NCBI GenBank assembly: GCA_947095585.1
Contig: OX352765.1
Span: 63,241,425 to 63,305,424 of the forward strand
DNA: 64,000 nt
Source of the DNA: Nephrocerus scutellatus
Taxonomy: Eukaryota; Arthropoda; Insecta; Diptera; Pipunculidae
Direction of reading: 5' to 3'
Numbering within the stretch: the first letter of the stretch is position 1; every line of letters starts with the position of its first letter. Both the position numbers and the translations under genes were made by a program. The notes beneath the pieces are model-generated. The model searched no databases, was not told the DNA's origin, and saw nothing but the letters and a program-made list of their open reading frames with translations. Below are positions 41,431-51,809 of this stretch, piece after piece.

Positions 41431-42190
41431 ACTGCCGGAGGGTTTGCCGGATTGTTGCGCTACTGGAACAAACCAAGTTTTGAGCAGTCAGTAGTTTCCC
41501 GATCAATCGCAATGCATATCCCCAAACCAGGTTGTTAACAATCCATGGTTCTTGGATTAGGACGATGTCCCATCCGCCTTTAATCAGACGGAGTAAAAGT
41601 GAGGCCGAAGCCTTTTTAGAGTGTTGGAGGTTAATCTGAACTAGCAAAAGCATAACTGTTGCAATTAGGGAGACAAACCTCTACCACGGTGTTCTCTAGA
41701 TCTTCCCTTTCTGAAAACAAACTGAGAAGTACGTCCTCGTTGGGGAATTCTCCAAAGGGTGAGTTCTCCGTCTCCATATCCGATAGAGGATCGGTCAGGG
41801 AGACAGACGACTGTGACAGGGTCACCGAAGTGGATCTGTAGGAACCTCTTTGCGCCTACAACTAGGCGATTTTGCAGTCGTTGGTCGGAAGTGAGGGACA
41901 TAGAGTATTTCATCCGCAGAGGATCCAGGGGCGAGCTCTCGGTCGGCTTGGGATATCCTCCCTCGCAATGACCCCTAGCTTAGCGCACGGCCAAACCTCT
42001 CTTAGACTTCTAATAGCCTGTTTATAGAGATCGCGAGATCACAAGCCATCACACGCGATTAGCTTAATACGGCCTTGAAGCCAGCCGCCATCGCGAGTGA
42101 TAAGAGCTGGTCCTTGATGCTCCTTTATAAAAGTCAAGAAGCTACCAGAGAGCCTTATCTTGAATAATTGATAGACAATTTTGTCCTTAA
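41431..42190 (-). pseudogene. R1/LOA-like LINE ORF1 and ORF2 start
   Basis: From 42190 down: DUF4780-like ORF1 text (DGGWLQGRIKLIACD, LREVWPCAKLGVIAREDIPS at about 42070-41950), a Ser/Glu-rich C-terminus (41631-41825), then the ORF2 start LLVQINLQHSKKASASLLLR and WDIVLIQEPWIVNN (41653-41520) with the intact QE pair. The RTE junction lies near 41430. Parallel to 5366-6759 but with an independent set of lesions. Confidence 0.75.
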
Positions 42191-42570
42191 GGAGATCACT
42201 TGGCTAAAACCACCTCGCATCAACTAGATATAATACAAAACCATGCGATAAAACTTATCGGTGACGAAAATACTGCGGGATCAATAGATTCGCTTAAACA
42301 CCGCAGGAACGTCTCCGGCTTGTCACTGTTTTATCGCTTCTTCCACCAGTGGTGGTGAACAGTTAAGTTCAGGGATTCGTTCTTCAGCCGTACAACACGT
42401 ATGTGGAATGCTCTGCCAAGCGCTGTCTTTCCACATCACTATGATCCACAGTCATTCAAAACACAAGCTCATAGACATCTCCTCTTTTCTTCTCCTTTTT
42501 CATAACGCCCACGCTGTGCCGAGCATATAGACGAACATAATAAGGGTGCGAACCCCTTTTCGCGTGCGCA
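42191..42570 (+). mobile_element. CR1/jockey-group LINE, short 3' end (family A)
   Basis: Plus-strand C-terminal tail with IIQNHAIKLIGDENTAGSID, HRRNVSGLSLFYRFFHQWW and TRMWNALPSAVFPHHYDPQS, then a 3' UTR with ACGCCCACGCTGTGCCGAGC and GGGTGCGAACCCCTTT. The bases before an AAATTATAAAAAG tail match the ends of the copies at 725 and 34531. Confidence 0.8.
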
Positions 42571-43060
42571 AATTATAAAAAGAAACTGAAGGACCTCTAT
42601 TTAATATAATCCTTGAAATATAACCGAAAAGTAACTCACCCCTGTCATTGATGTCGGACCTGCCCCGTACTGAGTGATGGGCATTTGCATCACAGCCGAC
42701 AATGAGACTGGTGTTACGTTCTCGCCTCTGCGATTAATCTCTCCAGGTTATCATCGGGGAGAAATCCCACGTGGTCGTGGGGAAGGTCGATGTCAGCCAA
42801 TAGGTTTCTTGATGAGTCTCCAATTTTGCGGCAGTGATATCTCGATCGCTGAAGTTAGGGAGTAAAAATACATTTACATTACGTTTGTGACGTCGGCCTA
42901 GCGGTGGAACCAAGCAGCAGAAAACACTTTTAATAAGCCTAAAAGGTGGGTTAAATGGAGGTCGCCTAACTTCAGCACAATAAGCGCTGTGGTGGTTTTG
43001 TTTCTGTCCATAAGAAGGCTTAGCTTCTAAAATGGAGGAAATGCCCACATGGCTTTTGGT
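42571..43060 (-). pseudogene. R1/LOA-like LINE endonuclease fragment
   Basis: A second copy of the endonuclease middle: GCDANAHHSVRGRSDINDRG (about 42700-42640) with the catalytic D-N and His region, and VNVFLLPNFSDRDITAAKLE with ETHQETYWLTSTF (42870-42790). The upstream text to 43048 is open but I do not recognise it. Related to 38280-38750 but clearly a separate copy. Confidence 0.7.
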
Positions 43061-44062
43061 GCGAAGACGATTTCCGGGTTTGCAAAAATCCTTCTTCTGA
43101 TTTTGACGACGAAAGGGAGAGGCCAGATAAAAAGATCTCGTGTTTGTACTTTTATATTTTTCGTTTACAAAAAGTTAATGTTCGGGAAAAATTAATGAAT
43201 ATAGAAAGGAAAATATTGCCTAGTTACAAAGTGGCAGAAAATTCCTCTTAATACAAAATCGGGTAAACTGAGAAAAAGACCTCGTGTTTGTCCTTTGAGC
43301 CTTCTTTTACGGTCGATGTTCCGGAAAAATTAGTGAATTACGGCCAGAATTCTTGTTAGTGGTGCTGTAAAAAATAATATTGCCTAGTTGAGAATTAGCA
43401 AAACAAATCCCTTTTAATTGAAATTCGGATAGACTGAAAAAGGTCATCAAAGTGCCTGCGAATTATCGACCAACTACTGTCTGCTGTTGCTGCCTTTGAT
43501 TGTGCGTGCAAATAGTTAGAGAAGTCTTCAAAAAAAAAAAGAGGGACCAAAAATTGAAAATTGTCGTTTATCCGGTCCAAAGCGGGACATAAATGGTGGA
43601 ACAACAACTTTCCAATTAAGAAGAAAAAATTTTAAAATTACTATCTGTGCAAAGTTCCACTTATCGGTCTCTGTTTGCATCGGACCTTTTGATAATTAAC
43701 CTTTGTGAGAGCTGCATCTCATTTGAGTTCCTCATTCAGTTCAACACACGTGGCCCAAGGTGGCATAACCCTATCAAACTACGAGATCTGGTGTTTCTCG
43801 TATAACCGAAGTAAAAGAGTAACATCAAGAAATTTAACTGCGTGGATGCTGCTACAGCGACGACAACCAATATGGAACAACTCAAAAATTTTTATTTTGC
43901 CTTGATTTTCAGTTAAATTAATTAGTTTAAATGGATTATTTCGTTAGATTGCCGAACTCGGCTACCGCCTCGTGCTTCAAGCTTCTAATTCGCACGATAA
44001 ACTCCACTTTCCTTGCTCGTTATGTAATATACTATTCGTTCGCTTGACTTGCAAAAAAAAAC
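43061..44062. repeat. Non-coding; diverged tandem pair at 43130-43440
   Basis: 43130-43272 and 43273-43440 are diverged tandem copies; shared blocks are AAAAGA(T/C)CTCGTGTTTGT, GGAAAAATTA(A/G)TGAAT, ATATTGCCTAGTT and ATCGGGTAAACTGA/TTCGGATAGACTGA. The remainder (43441-44062) holds an A-tract and no recognisable gene. Confidence 0.65.
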
Positions 44063-45120
44063 ATATATACATCTATATGTATACAAGTAAGTAGATGATA
44101 CCATTGCTTGTTGCCCGCGGTTGTTGCTTACTTTATATACATATATGGAGAACACACACTGAAAGAGAAAAATAATAAAAAATAATAATTTAAGAGAATT
44201 TAATTTAAAAGAAATGTGTTTTACATCAGATTTTATTTTTACATTTACTTACTATATATATATATAAGGGAACACACACTGAAAGAAAAGAAAATAAAAT
44301 TTAAAATGAATATGATTTAAATGAAATCTAATTTTTTTACATTCACTTACTATATATCTATGAAGGAAAGCACACTGAAAGAAAATAAAATATAATTTAG
44401 AAGAAATGTGTTTCAAATCAGATTTGATTTTTACATTTACTTACCATATATATATACACTGAAAGAAAAGAAAATATAATTTAAAGTGAATATGATTCAA
44501 ATCAAATATAATTTTTTTACATTTACTTACTTTATATATATACGCACACTGAAAGAAAAGAAAATTTAATTTAAAAGAAATGTGTTTCAAATCAAGTTTA
44601 ATTTTTAACATTTACTTACTATATATAAAATGAAAAGAAAATATAATCTAAAAGAAATATGATACAAATCAAATTTAATTTTTACATTTACTTACTATAC
44701 GTATATAAAGAAAAGCACACTAAAGAAAAAAGGGGAATATAATTTAAAGGAAATACGGATTTGAATCAAATTAGCTCTTACTTTTTTTACTTCCATATGT
44801 ATTAATGTATACACGCTGAATGGATATGATTTAAGTCAAGCTAATTCTTATTGTTACTTACCACATGTATTAAAGCACACCCACAGAAAAAAAAATAAAT
44901 ATACCTTAAAGGAATATGATTAGAATCAATTAAATCTTATTGTTACTTACCAAATAGATCTTAGCGTACGCCCATTAGGAGAATAGAAAACATTTAAATA
45001 AAAAAAAAGGAAAGTAGAATTTAAATCTTTGATTTGGTTTTCATATATACATCTATATGTATACAAGTAAGTGGATGATACCATTGCGTGTTGCCCGCGG
45101 TTGTTGCTTACTATATAAGT
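44063..45120. repeat. Satellite-like array flanked by 78-bp direct repeats
   Basis: About nine head-to-tail units of 80-115 bp (starts near 44155, 44272, 44370, 44458, 44545, 44628, 44717, 44812 and 44877), each with a CACACTGAAAGAAAA-like start, AAATATAATTTAAA, GATTTGAATCAAATT-like middle and TTTACTTACTATATAT end. The array is bracketed by near-identical repeats at 44063-44140 and 45042-45120 (CTATATGTATACAAGTAAGT..GATGATACCATTG..TGTTGCCCGCGGTTGTTGC). Confidence 0.85.
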
Positions 45121-45600
45121 TAACAAACGAAACCCAAACACGAGTAGTGTCGTGATCATCACTTTGTATCAGTTACTTTGTATCCCGTCGTTACCCCATA
45201 AGTTATCCTATCTACACGCACATGCAAATATTCGCTGACCTAGCATCTGGATTAAATCCGCAGTAGACGTTAACATTTGCTGACTAAGCGTCTGGACTTC
45301 ATCAAGAATTTTATCACGAAGTCTATGCTCAGCTATCCCTCATTCTTAATAAGTTATGGTCCATGGATGTTACCAGCGAGTCCTTATTATTGCTAACACA
45401 AACATATCGCGACAAGGCTCTCGATACGTTTATACGAGGTTTGAAAGGTGATCTACCAAGATTACTTGAGATAACCTACAGATCTTCCACAAGCGATACA
45501 CCTATGTTTTAAACTGGAAAACAAGAATTTACGTACCCAATATGCAACCACGCATAACGCAATACGTGCAGCAGTTCATCAACCACAAAAGCCTCCTGGG
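45121..45600 (+). pseudogene. gag: Errantivirus/gypsy-group gag fragment
   Basis: A short capsid remnant: YRDKALDTFIRGLKGDLPRL (about 45395-45460) followed in a shifted frame by DLPQAIHLCFKLENKNLRTQ (45485-45545). These are the conserved capsid C-terminal blocks of the gypsy/17.6 group Gag. The start (45121-45300) has no recognisable coding. Stops and a frameshift are present. It may belong to the same family as the scraps at 56541-57186 and 63817-64000. Confidence 0.7.
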
Positions 45601-45780
45601 ATTCGAACCACAAACCCCTCTTCAGTAGCCATGCGCTTCTCCACTGAGCCACGGCACTCACCATCTAACCAAAATCTTTCGATTGCGAATGCTACAGGCT
45701 GGATCTTAAATCATCTAAATATCCATTATTAGGACTCACGAGTGGTTCTTATATTCACAAATGTCGTGATCACTAGCCAG
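45588..45780 (-). ncRNA. tRNA-headed SINE or tRNA pseudogene (candidate)
   Basis: On the minus strand 45655-45590 reads GCCGTGGCTCAGTGGAGAAG.. with a perfect polymerase III box A (TGGCTCAGTGG) and, 30 bp on, box B GGTTCGAATCC. The length from the 5' end to box B fits a tRNA. The acceptor and T stems do not pair well, so it is not a normal tRNA gene. It is more likely the head of a SINE or a decayed tRNA. No clear tail or target duplication seen. Confidence 0.5.
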
Positions 45781-46040
45781 ATTCCGGTTTTATGGGATAA
45801 TTTAGTATGGAATGGAATTTTTATTTATCTCACAATTCGTTTTCTCGTATCATAATTCCATTCCACAAATTCTTATTCTTGTTCTCTTTGCGAGAAATCG
45901 TTTTAAGTACCAGTTCTAAAACGAGAAAATGTTAAGAGTGGAATATTTTTTGTCATTTTTACTTTTTTCTGTGGTTTGTGCACTTCGATTTTTGTGCTTA
46001 CATTGAATTTTATTAAACCATAAATAAATTTCCAATATTT
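45781..46040. other. Unassigned spacer
   Basis: AT-rich. Contains GGAATGGAATTTTTATTTAT at 45809 and ATAATTCCATTCCAC at 45850, a weak inverted pair. No gene. Confidence 0.4.
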
Positions 46041-47155
46041 AAAGTGTGCAAAAATTCTCTCCACCGGTCCCGATTTCGAGCAGATGTCATCCAGTTTGGC
46101 ATCTCTGGGCGTCCTGGTCTAGGCCATCCTTCCAGCGTAGGCTTGGCCGGCCTCGCTGTCGTTATCTAATAATCCTACCGCAAAGGACTTTCCGAGCAGG
46201 ATCCTCTTCGCTCATGCGAGCTAGGTGTCCTGCCCACCGGAGCCTACCGAGCTTAATTTTCTTCACGATGTCGACATCGCGGTAACGCTCGTAGATCTCA
46301 TCATTATAGAGTCTCCGGAATCGTCCTTCCTCACATACGGGGCCAACAATTCTCCGTAAGGCTTTTCTCTCGAACGCGGCTAAGAGATCAGAATGCTTTT
46401 TGCTAAGCACCCAAGTCTCGGATCCATATGTAAGTACTGGTATGACCATTGTCTTATATATCAGCAGCTTGGAGATGAAGAGTCTTCACAGACTATAGTA
46501 GGCTTTGTTGGCTCTAAGCAACCGTGCGCGTATTTCTGGTTCTATGCTGTTATCGGCTGCTATAGTTGACCCGAGATAGTTAAAGGATTGCACTACTTCA
46601 AATTCGCACTCAACTATTTGAATGTTGGATCTTCTACTCGCAGACGTGGCCACCATGTACTTTGTTTTGCTCTCATTTATGTGCAGCGCCAGATTTCGTG
46701 CCACCTGCTCTCTATGGATGAAAGCTTCCTGTACAGCTCTTCGGTTTCTACCAACGATGTCAATATCGTCTGCGTAAGCCAGTATCTGAATGGACTTATA
46801 GAGGATTGTTCCTCTCGCCGTTGCGTCAGAGTCTCGGATCACTTTCTCCAACGCCAGGTTGAAGGGGACGCAGGCCAGTTTATCCCCTTGTCGGAGCCCG
46901 TTGTAGATGTGGAATGGGCTTGATAGTGATCCGGATATTTTTACTTGGCTTATAACATTGGTCATGGTCAACCTACATAGTCATATCAGTTTATTTGGGA
47001 TGCCTAATTCTCTCATGGCTTTATAAATTTCTACTCTGGCTATGCTATCATAGGCGGCTTTAAAGTCTATAAGTTTGAAACTCTAGACATTTTTCCATCA
47101 CCTGCCTTAGGGTGTAAATCTGATCAGTTGTTGATTTGCCTGGGCCAATTACAAT
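46041..47155 (-). pseudogene. LINE reverse transcriptase, C-terminal two-thirds
   Basis: A third LINE group, minus strand. From 47155: STTDQIYTLRQVMEKC, then after damage MTMTNVISQVKISGSL, YNGLRQGDKLACVPFNLALE, IQILAYADDIDIVGRNRRAV with the YADD active site, and KTKYMVATSASRRSNI (frame 46486-46971). A second frame (46162-46449) has VLTYGSETWVLSKKHSDLLA and GRLRWAGHLARMSEEDPARK, the conserved RT tail. No endonuclease is present, so the copy is 5'-truncated near 47155. The motif order fits RTE/CR1-like insect elements; I do not assign a clade. Confidence 0.85.
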
Positions 47156-47478
47156 AAAAGGGTAAATTATATTTAAAACAAACAAATAGTTGACCGTACC
47201 GATTGCCGACCGACTCGTACAAAAAGTTAACAGGAACTCATGCTTCTGTTCATCGCCACTCGCTTCGTCACGTAAAATGATACCAGATTTATTTTAAAGT
47301 TTATAACTTATTACGATATCTTTATTTGTCACATTAACAACTTAGAACCAACGTGTAATTCAAAGCCTTTGTAGGGCCTGCAGGGTTTATAACTTATTAC
47401 GAGATCTTTATTTGTCACATTAACAACTTAGAACCAACGTGTAATTCAAAGCCTTTGTAGGGCCTGCAGGGCCCACTA
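47156..47478. repeat. 87-bp tandem duplication and spacer
   Basis: 47300-47386 and 47387-47470 are near-identical: GTTTATAACTTATTACGA..GTCACATTAACAACTTAGAA..GTAGGGCCTGCAGG. The first copy has GATATC, the second GAGATC. No gene. Confidence 0.85.
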
Positions 47479-47700
47479 TGTGAAACCGCCCGTGCTGCAT
47501 ATAGAGTGCACACTCACATAAGTGTGCCTTTGACGTACTGAGCGAGACTCTTGATCGAAAGGCAAAGCCTGTGTCCAGTGATCTTTTTCTCTTGGTTGTC
47601 GGCACAAGCGACTTCATCGTAAATTGTTTAGTTAATAGGTTTTATAGATTTAATAAATACAATCAAATTGGGCTTTTGCGTTTAATTTCAAGCAAAGTCA
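47479..47700 (+). repeat. CsRn1-like 5' LTR (start uncertain)
   Basis: The segment 47612-47700 (TTCATCGTAAATTGTTTAG..TAATAAATACAATCAAATTGGG..TTTCAAGCAAAGTCA) is repeated at 51728-51807, which identifies the LTR end. The start is placed at TGTGAAACCGCCC (47479) by the TG rule only. Contains AATAAA near 47653. Confidence 0.55.
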
Positions 47701-47703
47701 TAG

Positions 47704-47721
47704 TGGAGGTTCTACCGAGAT
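47704..47721 (+). other. Primer-binding site (possible tRNA-Gln type)
   Basis: TGGAGGTTCTACCGAGAT lies 3 bp after the LTR end. It resembles the complement of a tRNA-Gln 3' end with one mismatch, from memory of the tRNA. The TGG start fits any CCA-tailed tRNA. Confidence 0.45.
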
Positions 47722-47760
47722 CTAAATTTTTTTAACTAAATAGTTTTTCCTTACAAAAAG

Positions 47761-48960
47761 TTGCTGTTCAAGTTATCAACAGCGCATTCAGTTTTTGTTC
47801 GCTGCAGTAATCGTATACAGTTCTACGGTAAAAAGAACTACATAGAAAACAACGGGTGTTTGTTATTGTGTGCGCGTGCATGTACAGCTGCGACAACGCA
47901 TATAGCACTGAATTTGTTGGATTGCGGTAGTCAATCGTTGCCTGTCGGTAGATTTACCAAATACATACTTGAAATCAAAAGTGATACAGCATTAAAAATG
48001 CTTGAATCCGAATTAACTTTGCCTACAGTACTCCCCAATTCGCAAACGGGAAATCAAGACATAGCGAACCAAAACGCCACAAACTACCATAGAAATATCT
48101 CGCACGATTTAAATTCAGACGCAGTGAAAGTGCGCATTATGTTACCAGAATTCTGGCACCAGAATATACGCGTGTGGTTTAAACAGATGGAAGCGCAGTT
48201 TTCCATCCACAACGTTCGAAGTGATTTGACCCGATACCATCTCCTTCTAACGCATCTTAAGCCTAACGTCCTCACACATGTAGCACCGTTAGTGGAAAAC
48301 CCACCGGAATCCAAAAAGTATGAGGCTCTTAAGGGTCAGCTAATTAAGGTTTTCTCCGAGTCTGAACAGCGTCGCATAAAAACCCTTCTCTCAGATCTTC
48401 AGATAGGGGATCGGAAGCCATCTCATTTATTAAATGAACAGCGTCAGGTGGGCGGAAATCTCGTTTCAGACCAAATGTTGCGGTCATTATGGGTAAATCA
48501 ACTACCACAGCATATTCAAGCGGTTGTAATCACCGCACCTGGTACGCTAGACGACCTCGCAACCATAGCAGACGAAATTTGGGACCTGGTTCCCGGATCA
48601 TACGAAACTGTAGCCATCAAAAGCCATCAAAGACCGCATGCTACAGCCAGTAACATTAGCTACGCACAGGCGCACAATCATTACTTGCAACAAAGCACCC
48701 AAAAACCGACGCCATCATCTAATTCGGTCAACCAGCTGGAAGCTCGAATCGACGAGTTAATGGCGCAAGTCCAAGAGCTAAAAATACAACGGAGACGCGA
48801 TAACGAACGTCGCACTCGTAACCAGGAACGACCACGTTCTCGCGCTCGGAGTCAACGCTCCTTGTTTTGCTGGTATCACCGAAAATATGGGAGAGACGCA
48901 CAGAAATGCACCTCTGGTTGCAAATTCTCTCCTTCGGTAGCGCGTGAGTCGGGAAACTAA
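47761..48960 (+). CDS. gag: CsRn1-like Gag
   Basis: A 399-residue open frame. The first ~95 residues (MLFKLSTAH.. to LESEL) are atypical; translation may begin at an internal Met near residue 80 (MLESEL, 47998), since the usual Gag starts there. Residues ~125-270 are the capsid: VRIMLPEFWHQNIRVWFKQM, LLLTHLKPNVLTHVAPLVEN, LLSDLQIGDRKPSHLL, LRSLWVNQLPQHIQAVV. Residues ~320-345 form a coiled coil (LEARIDELMAQVQELKIQ). The end has a basic stretch and the zinc finger CWYHRKYGRDAQKCTSGC. The next frame (protease) is shifted by -1, as expected for frameshift expression. The frame is intact, unlike pol. Confidence 0.8.
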   Translation: MLFKLSTAHSVFVRCSNRIQFYGKKNYIENNGCLLLCARACTAATTHIALNLLDCGSQSLPVGRFTKYILEIKSDTALKMLESELTLPTVLPNSQTGNQDIANQNATNYHRNISHDLNSDAVKVRIMLPEFWHQNIRVWFKQMEAQFSIHNVRSDLTRYHLLLTHLKPNVLTHVAPLVENPPESKKYEALKGQLIKVFSESEQRRIKTLLSDLQIGDRKPSHLLNEQRQVGGNLVSDQMLRSLWVNQLPQHIQAVVITAPGTLDDLATIADEIWDLVPGSYETVAIKSHQRPHATASNISYAQAHNHYLQQSTQKPTPSSNSVNQLEARIDELMAQVQELKIQRRRDNERRTRNQERPRSRARSQRSLFCWYHRKYGRDAQKCTSGCKFSPSVARESGN

Positions 48961-49367
48961 AAGGCCGTTCGTCACTTGAGGCGGACGAACTTGGCCAATC
49001 GCCATCCTCACGCCTCTTCGTCACCGACCGCTCCACCAACATCAGATACTTAGTAGACACCAGCGCGGACGTGTCAATCATTCCACCGTCAGCTATTGAA
49101 CGCAGGCAACAACCTAAGCTTCACAACATCACACTGTACGCCGCCAATGGGACTCCCATAAGAACATATGGCATCAAAGTCAACTTGGGTTTGCGCCAAG
49201 ACTTCTCGTGGCAGTTCATCATCGCCGACGCAAAAAGACCAATCATTGGCGCCGATTTCATCCAACATTTTGGTTTGCTAGTTGACCTTAGAAGGAAGAG
49301 AATAATCGACGAACAAAAATTTCAACAACAGCAATTTTCACCGAATCACCATCGACTGGCATATTAA
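48961..49367 (+). pseudogene. pol: CsRn1-like protease with altered active site
   Basis: Text RLFVTDRSTNIRYLVDTSAD then VSIIPPSAIERRQQ and RPIIGADFIQHFGLLVDL. The catalytic triplet reads DTS instead of DTG (AGC for GGC), a change at a residue needed for the active-site turn, so the enzyme is probably dead. The frame ends at 49367 by a frame change into the RT. Confidence 0.8.
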
Positions 49368-50660
49368 CCGTGGACAGCAGATCTCTGTATGCCAAACTAC
49401 TGCGCAAGTTCATCGATATAACGAAGCCATCTCTCGAAGGAAAGTCGCATAAGGTAAAAGTCGTCCATCATATCATAACGAATGGTACACCGGTTTTCGA
49501 ACGCCCCCGCCGACTAGCAGGCGAAAAACTTCGCGCCGCCAAAGAAGAATTTAAATTCCTTGTCGAAGCAGGCATATGTCGTCCATCAGACAGCAGTTGG
49601 GCCAGTCCATTACACCTAGTGCGAAAAAAAGAAAACGATTGGAGACCGTGTGGCGACTATCGCCGCCTGAATGCCATCACAGTGCCAGATCACTATCCAA
49701 TACCGCACGTACAAGACTGCACCGCCACATTTGCAGGAAAACAAATTTTCACGACGCTCGACCTGGTACGTGCTTATCATCAAATCCCAATCGCTGAAGA
49801 GGATATAGAAAAAACCGCCATCACTATTCCTTTTGGACTATTTGAGTTCACCCACATGCAGTTTGGACTTTGCAACGTTGGCCAAACATTTCAACGCTTT
49901 ATGCACGAAGTGCTTAGAGATCTCGACTTTACGTATGCCAACATCGACGATATCATCATCGCCTCGACGTCGCTTGAAGAACACCTCAAACATCTGCAAA
50001 TCGTCTTTCAGCGTTTTCGTGACCATGGGGTCACCATAAACGTAGACAAATGTGACTTCGCCAAACCAACTGTGAAATTTTTGTGACATGAGATCAGCAA
50101 AGATGGAATCCGACCACTTGCAAACAAGGTTGAAGCAATCATCAACATGCCACAGCCAACAATCACGAAGGATTTAAAGAAATTTTTGGGAATTATAAAT
50201 TTTTATCGTCGTTTCTTGCCAAAAGTAGTCACAGAGCAATCTAAATTGCACAGTCTCATCACGGGCAACACGAAAAACGATAAACCAATGCTAGCTTGGT
50301 CTCCGGAAACTACCGATGCTTTCAAGAAATGTAAACAGCAGCTAGCCGATGCAACTCTGCTGGCTCACCCTCTAGAAAACGTTCCATTAGCACTCCACGT
50401 CGACGCTTCCAACACAGCAGTTGGTGCTGCTCTTCACCAAATAATCGGAAGCGAGCTTTAACCGCTTGGATTTTTTTCAAAATCTTTAACACCAACACAG
50501 CGCAAATACAGCACATACGACCGTGAGTTGCTAGCCGCGTTTCTAGGCGTTAAGTACTTTCGCCACACACTCGTCAGTCTACAATTCTGACTGACCATCT
50601 ACCTTTGACCTACGCATTCAAACAACGTTCAGACAAAGCGTCTCCGAGAGTATGCAGGCA
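49368..50660 (+). pseudogene. pol: CsRn1-like reverse transcriptase and RNase H
   Basis: Frame 49370-50086: [75 protein letters not shown], and the active site as [11 protein letters not shown], where the usual Tyr of YxDD is Asn but both Asp are kept. After TGA (50084-50086) the same frame continues (50147-50461) with KKFLGIINFYRRFLPKVV and LALHVDASNTAVGAALHQ (RNase H Asp). Another stop (50459) is followed by KSLTPTQRKYSTYDRELLAA and a deletion that joins to the integrase zinc domain. Confidence 0.85.
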
Positions 50661-51530
50661 TCTGGACTTCATTGGACATTGCACATCCGGGAGCTAAAGC
50701 AACGATAAAATTAGTAACATAACGTTTTTTCTGGCCGTCGATGAAAAAAGATTGCAGAGAAATGGTGCGATGCTGCATACCATGCCAAAAAAATAAAAAT
50801 TATTCGTCACAACAAGACGTAACTTCAGTGTTACGATCTAACATTCGAACGTTTCAGTCATATCAAAATTGACTTGGTCGGACCACTTCCTTACTCCAAA
50901 GGTTTTAGCTATTGCCTTACAATCATCGATCGCTTTAGTCACTGGCCAGAAGCTATTCCGTTGGAAAATCAAGCGGCTGAAACAGTAGCCAAAGCACTCG
51001 TCAGCAGCTGGTTCGCACGTTTCGGCGTTCCTACCAGAATCAGCACAGACCAAGGCAGACAGTTCGAGTCTGCACTTTTCAACGAACTATCACGACTTGT
51101 GGGGTCCTACCACTGGCGAACGACGAGCTATCATCCACAGTCGAACGGTCTGGTGGAACGCTGGCATCGTACTCTCAAAACAGCCATCAAATGCTACGAG
51201 TCAACAAACTGGTCTGAGCTACTCCCACTAATTCTACTTGGTTTGCGCACTACACACAAAGCTGACATCGGAGCTACAGCTGCAGAACTTGTGTATGGCC
51301 AGACTCTACAGTTGCCTGGAGATTTTTTTTGTGCATCAAAGACACACAACTCAGAATCCGATTTTGTAAAAATACTGCGGCAACACATGAACAGTATACG
51401 TCCAACAGTAACGGCACACCATCAGGCATAACAGCATCCAGTCTTCACCTACGAAATATTAAAGCGACACACAAAATTCTACAAAATAAAAATAAAAAAC
51501 AAAGTAGTCAACATATCCATCGATAGACTT
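50661..51530 (+). pseudogene. pol: CsRn1-like integrase
   Basis: A zinc-domain piece (FFWPSMKKDCREMVRCC, IPCQKNKN at 50725-50800) precedes the core in the frame 50874-51431. The core has all three acidic positions: CLTIIDRFSHWPEAIP, RISTDQGRQFES and PQSNGLVERWHRTLK. The block LRTTHKADIGATAAELVYGQ follows. The tail (to ~51530) has VNISIDRLKAAH, the final conserved motif. The core is unbroken; the junctions before and after are frameshifted. Confidence 0.85.
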
Positions 51531-51726
51531 AAAGCAGCACACAACACTACAGAAGGAAACCCAAAAGCACAGCTAACAACAACAACTCAATCGACAGAAA
51601 AAACCAAAAAGGTCACTTTAAAGGAACCGCAACGAGAGCGCGAAACACAGCAAAACAACAGGGTAAAACCAAAAGATGCAACAACGAAGAGCAAACAACA
51701 GCATAGAACCCTAAACACTAAGAAAG

Positions 51727-51807
51727 TTCATCGTAAATTGTTTAGGTTTTATAGATATAATAAATACAATCAAATTGGGGGTTTGCGTTTTATTTCAAGC
51801 AAAGCCA
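51727..51807 (+). repeat. CsRn1-like 3' LTR, partial
   Basis: Only the R-U5-like end is present, matching 47612-47700. The upstream U3 is missing, apparently deleted together with the polypurine tract. Confidence 0.6.
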
Positions 51808-51809
51808 TA

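Larger units (their letters stand above)
47479..51807 (+). mobile_element. CsRn1-like Ty3/gypsy element
   Basis: Order: 5' LTR (about 47479-47700), primer site, gag, protease, RT, RNase H, integrase, short 3' LTR (about 51727-51807). The Gag zinc finger of CWYH..C..C form and the integrase-tail motif VNISIDRLKAAH point to the CsRn1 clade. Pol frames shift at several places and carry stops, and the 3' LTR appears to lack its U3. The element is non-functional. Confidence 0.75.

Noticed and set aside
43705..43905. 66-residue plus-strand frame with a tRNA-like look (GGTGGCATAACCC)
   Set aside because: No box B, no cloverleaf and no protein features.
44063..45120. CRISPR-like array
   Set aside because: Units are contiguous and diverged with no unique spacers, in an insect genome; it is a satellite.
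45590..45655. Functional tRNA gene
   Set aside because: Boxes A and B are good but the acceptor and T stems do not pair, so it is listed only as a SINE or pseudo-tRNA candidate.
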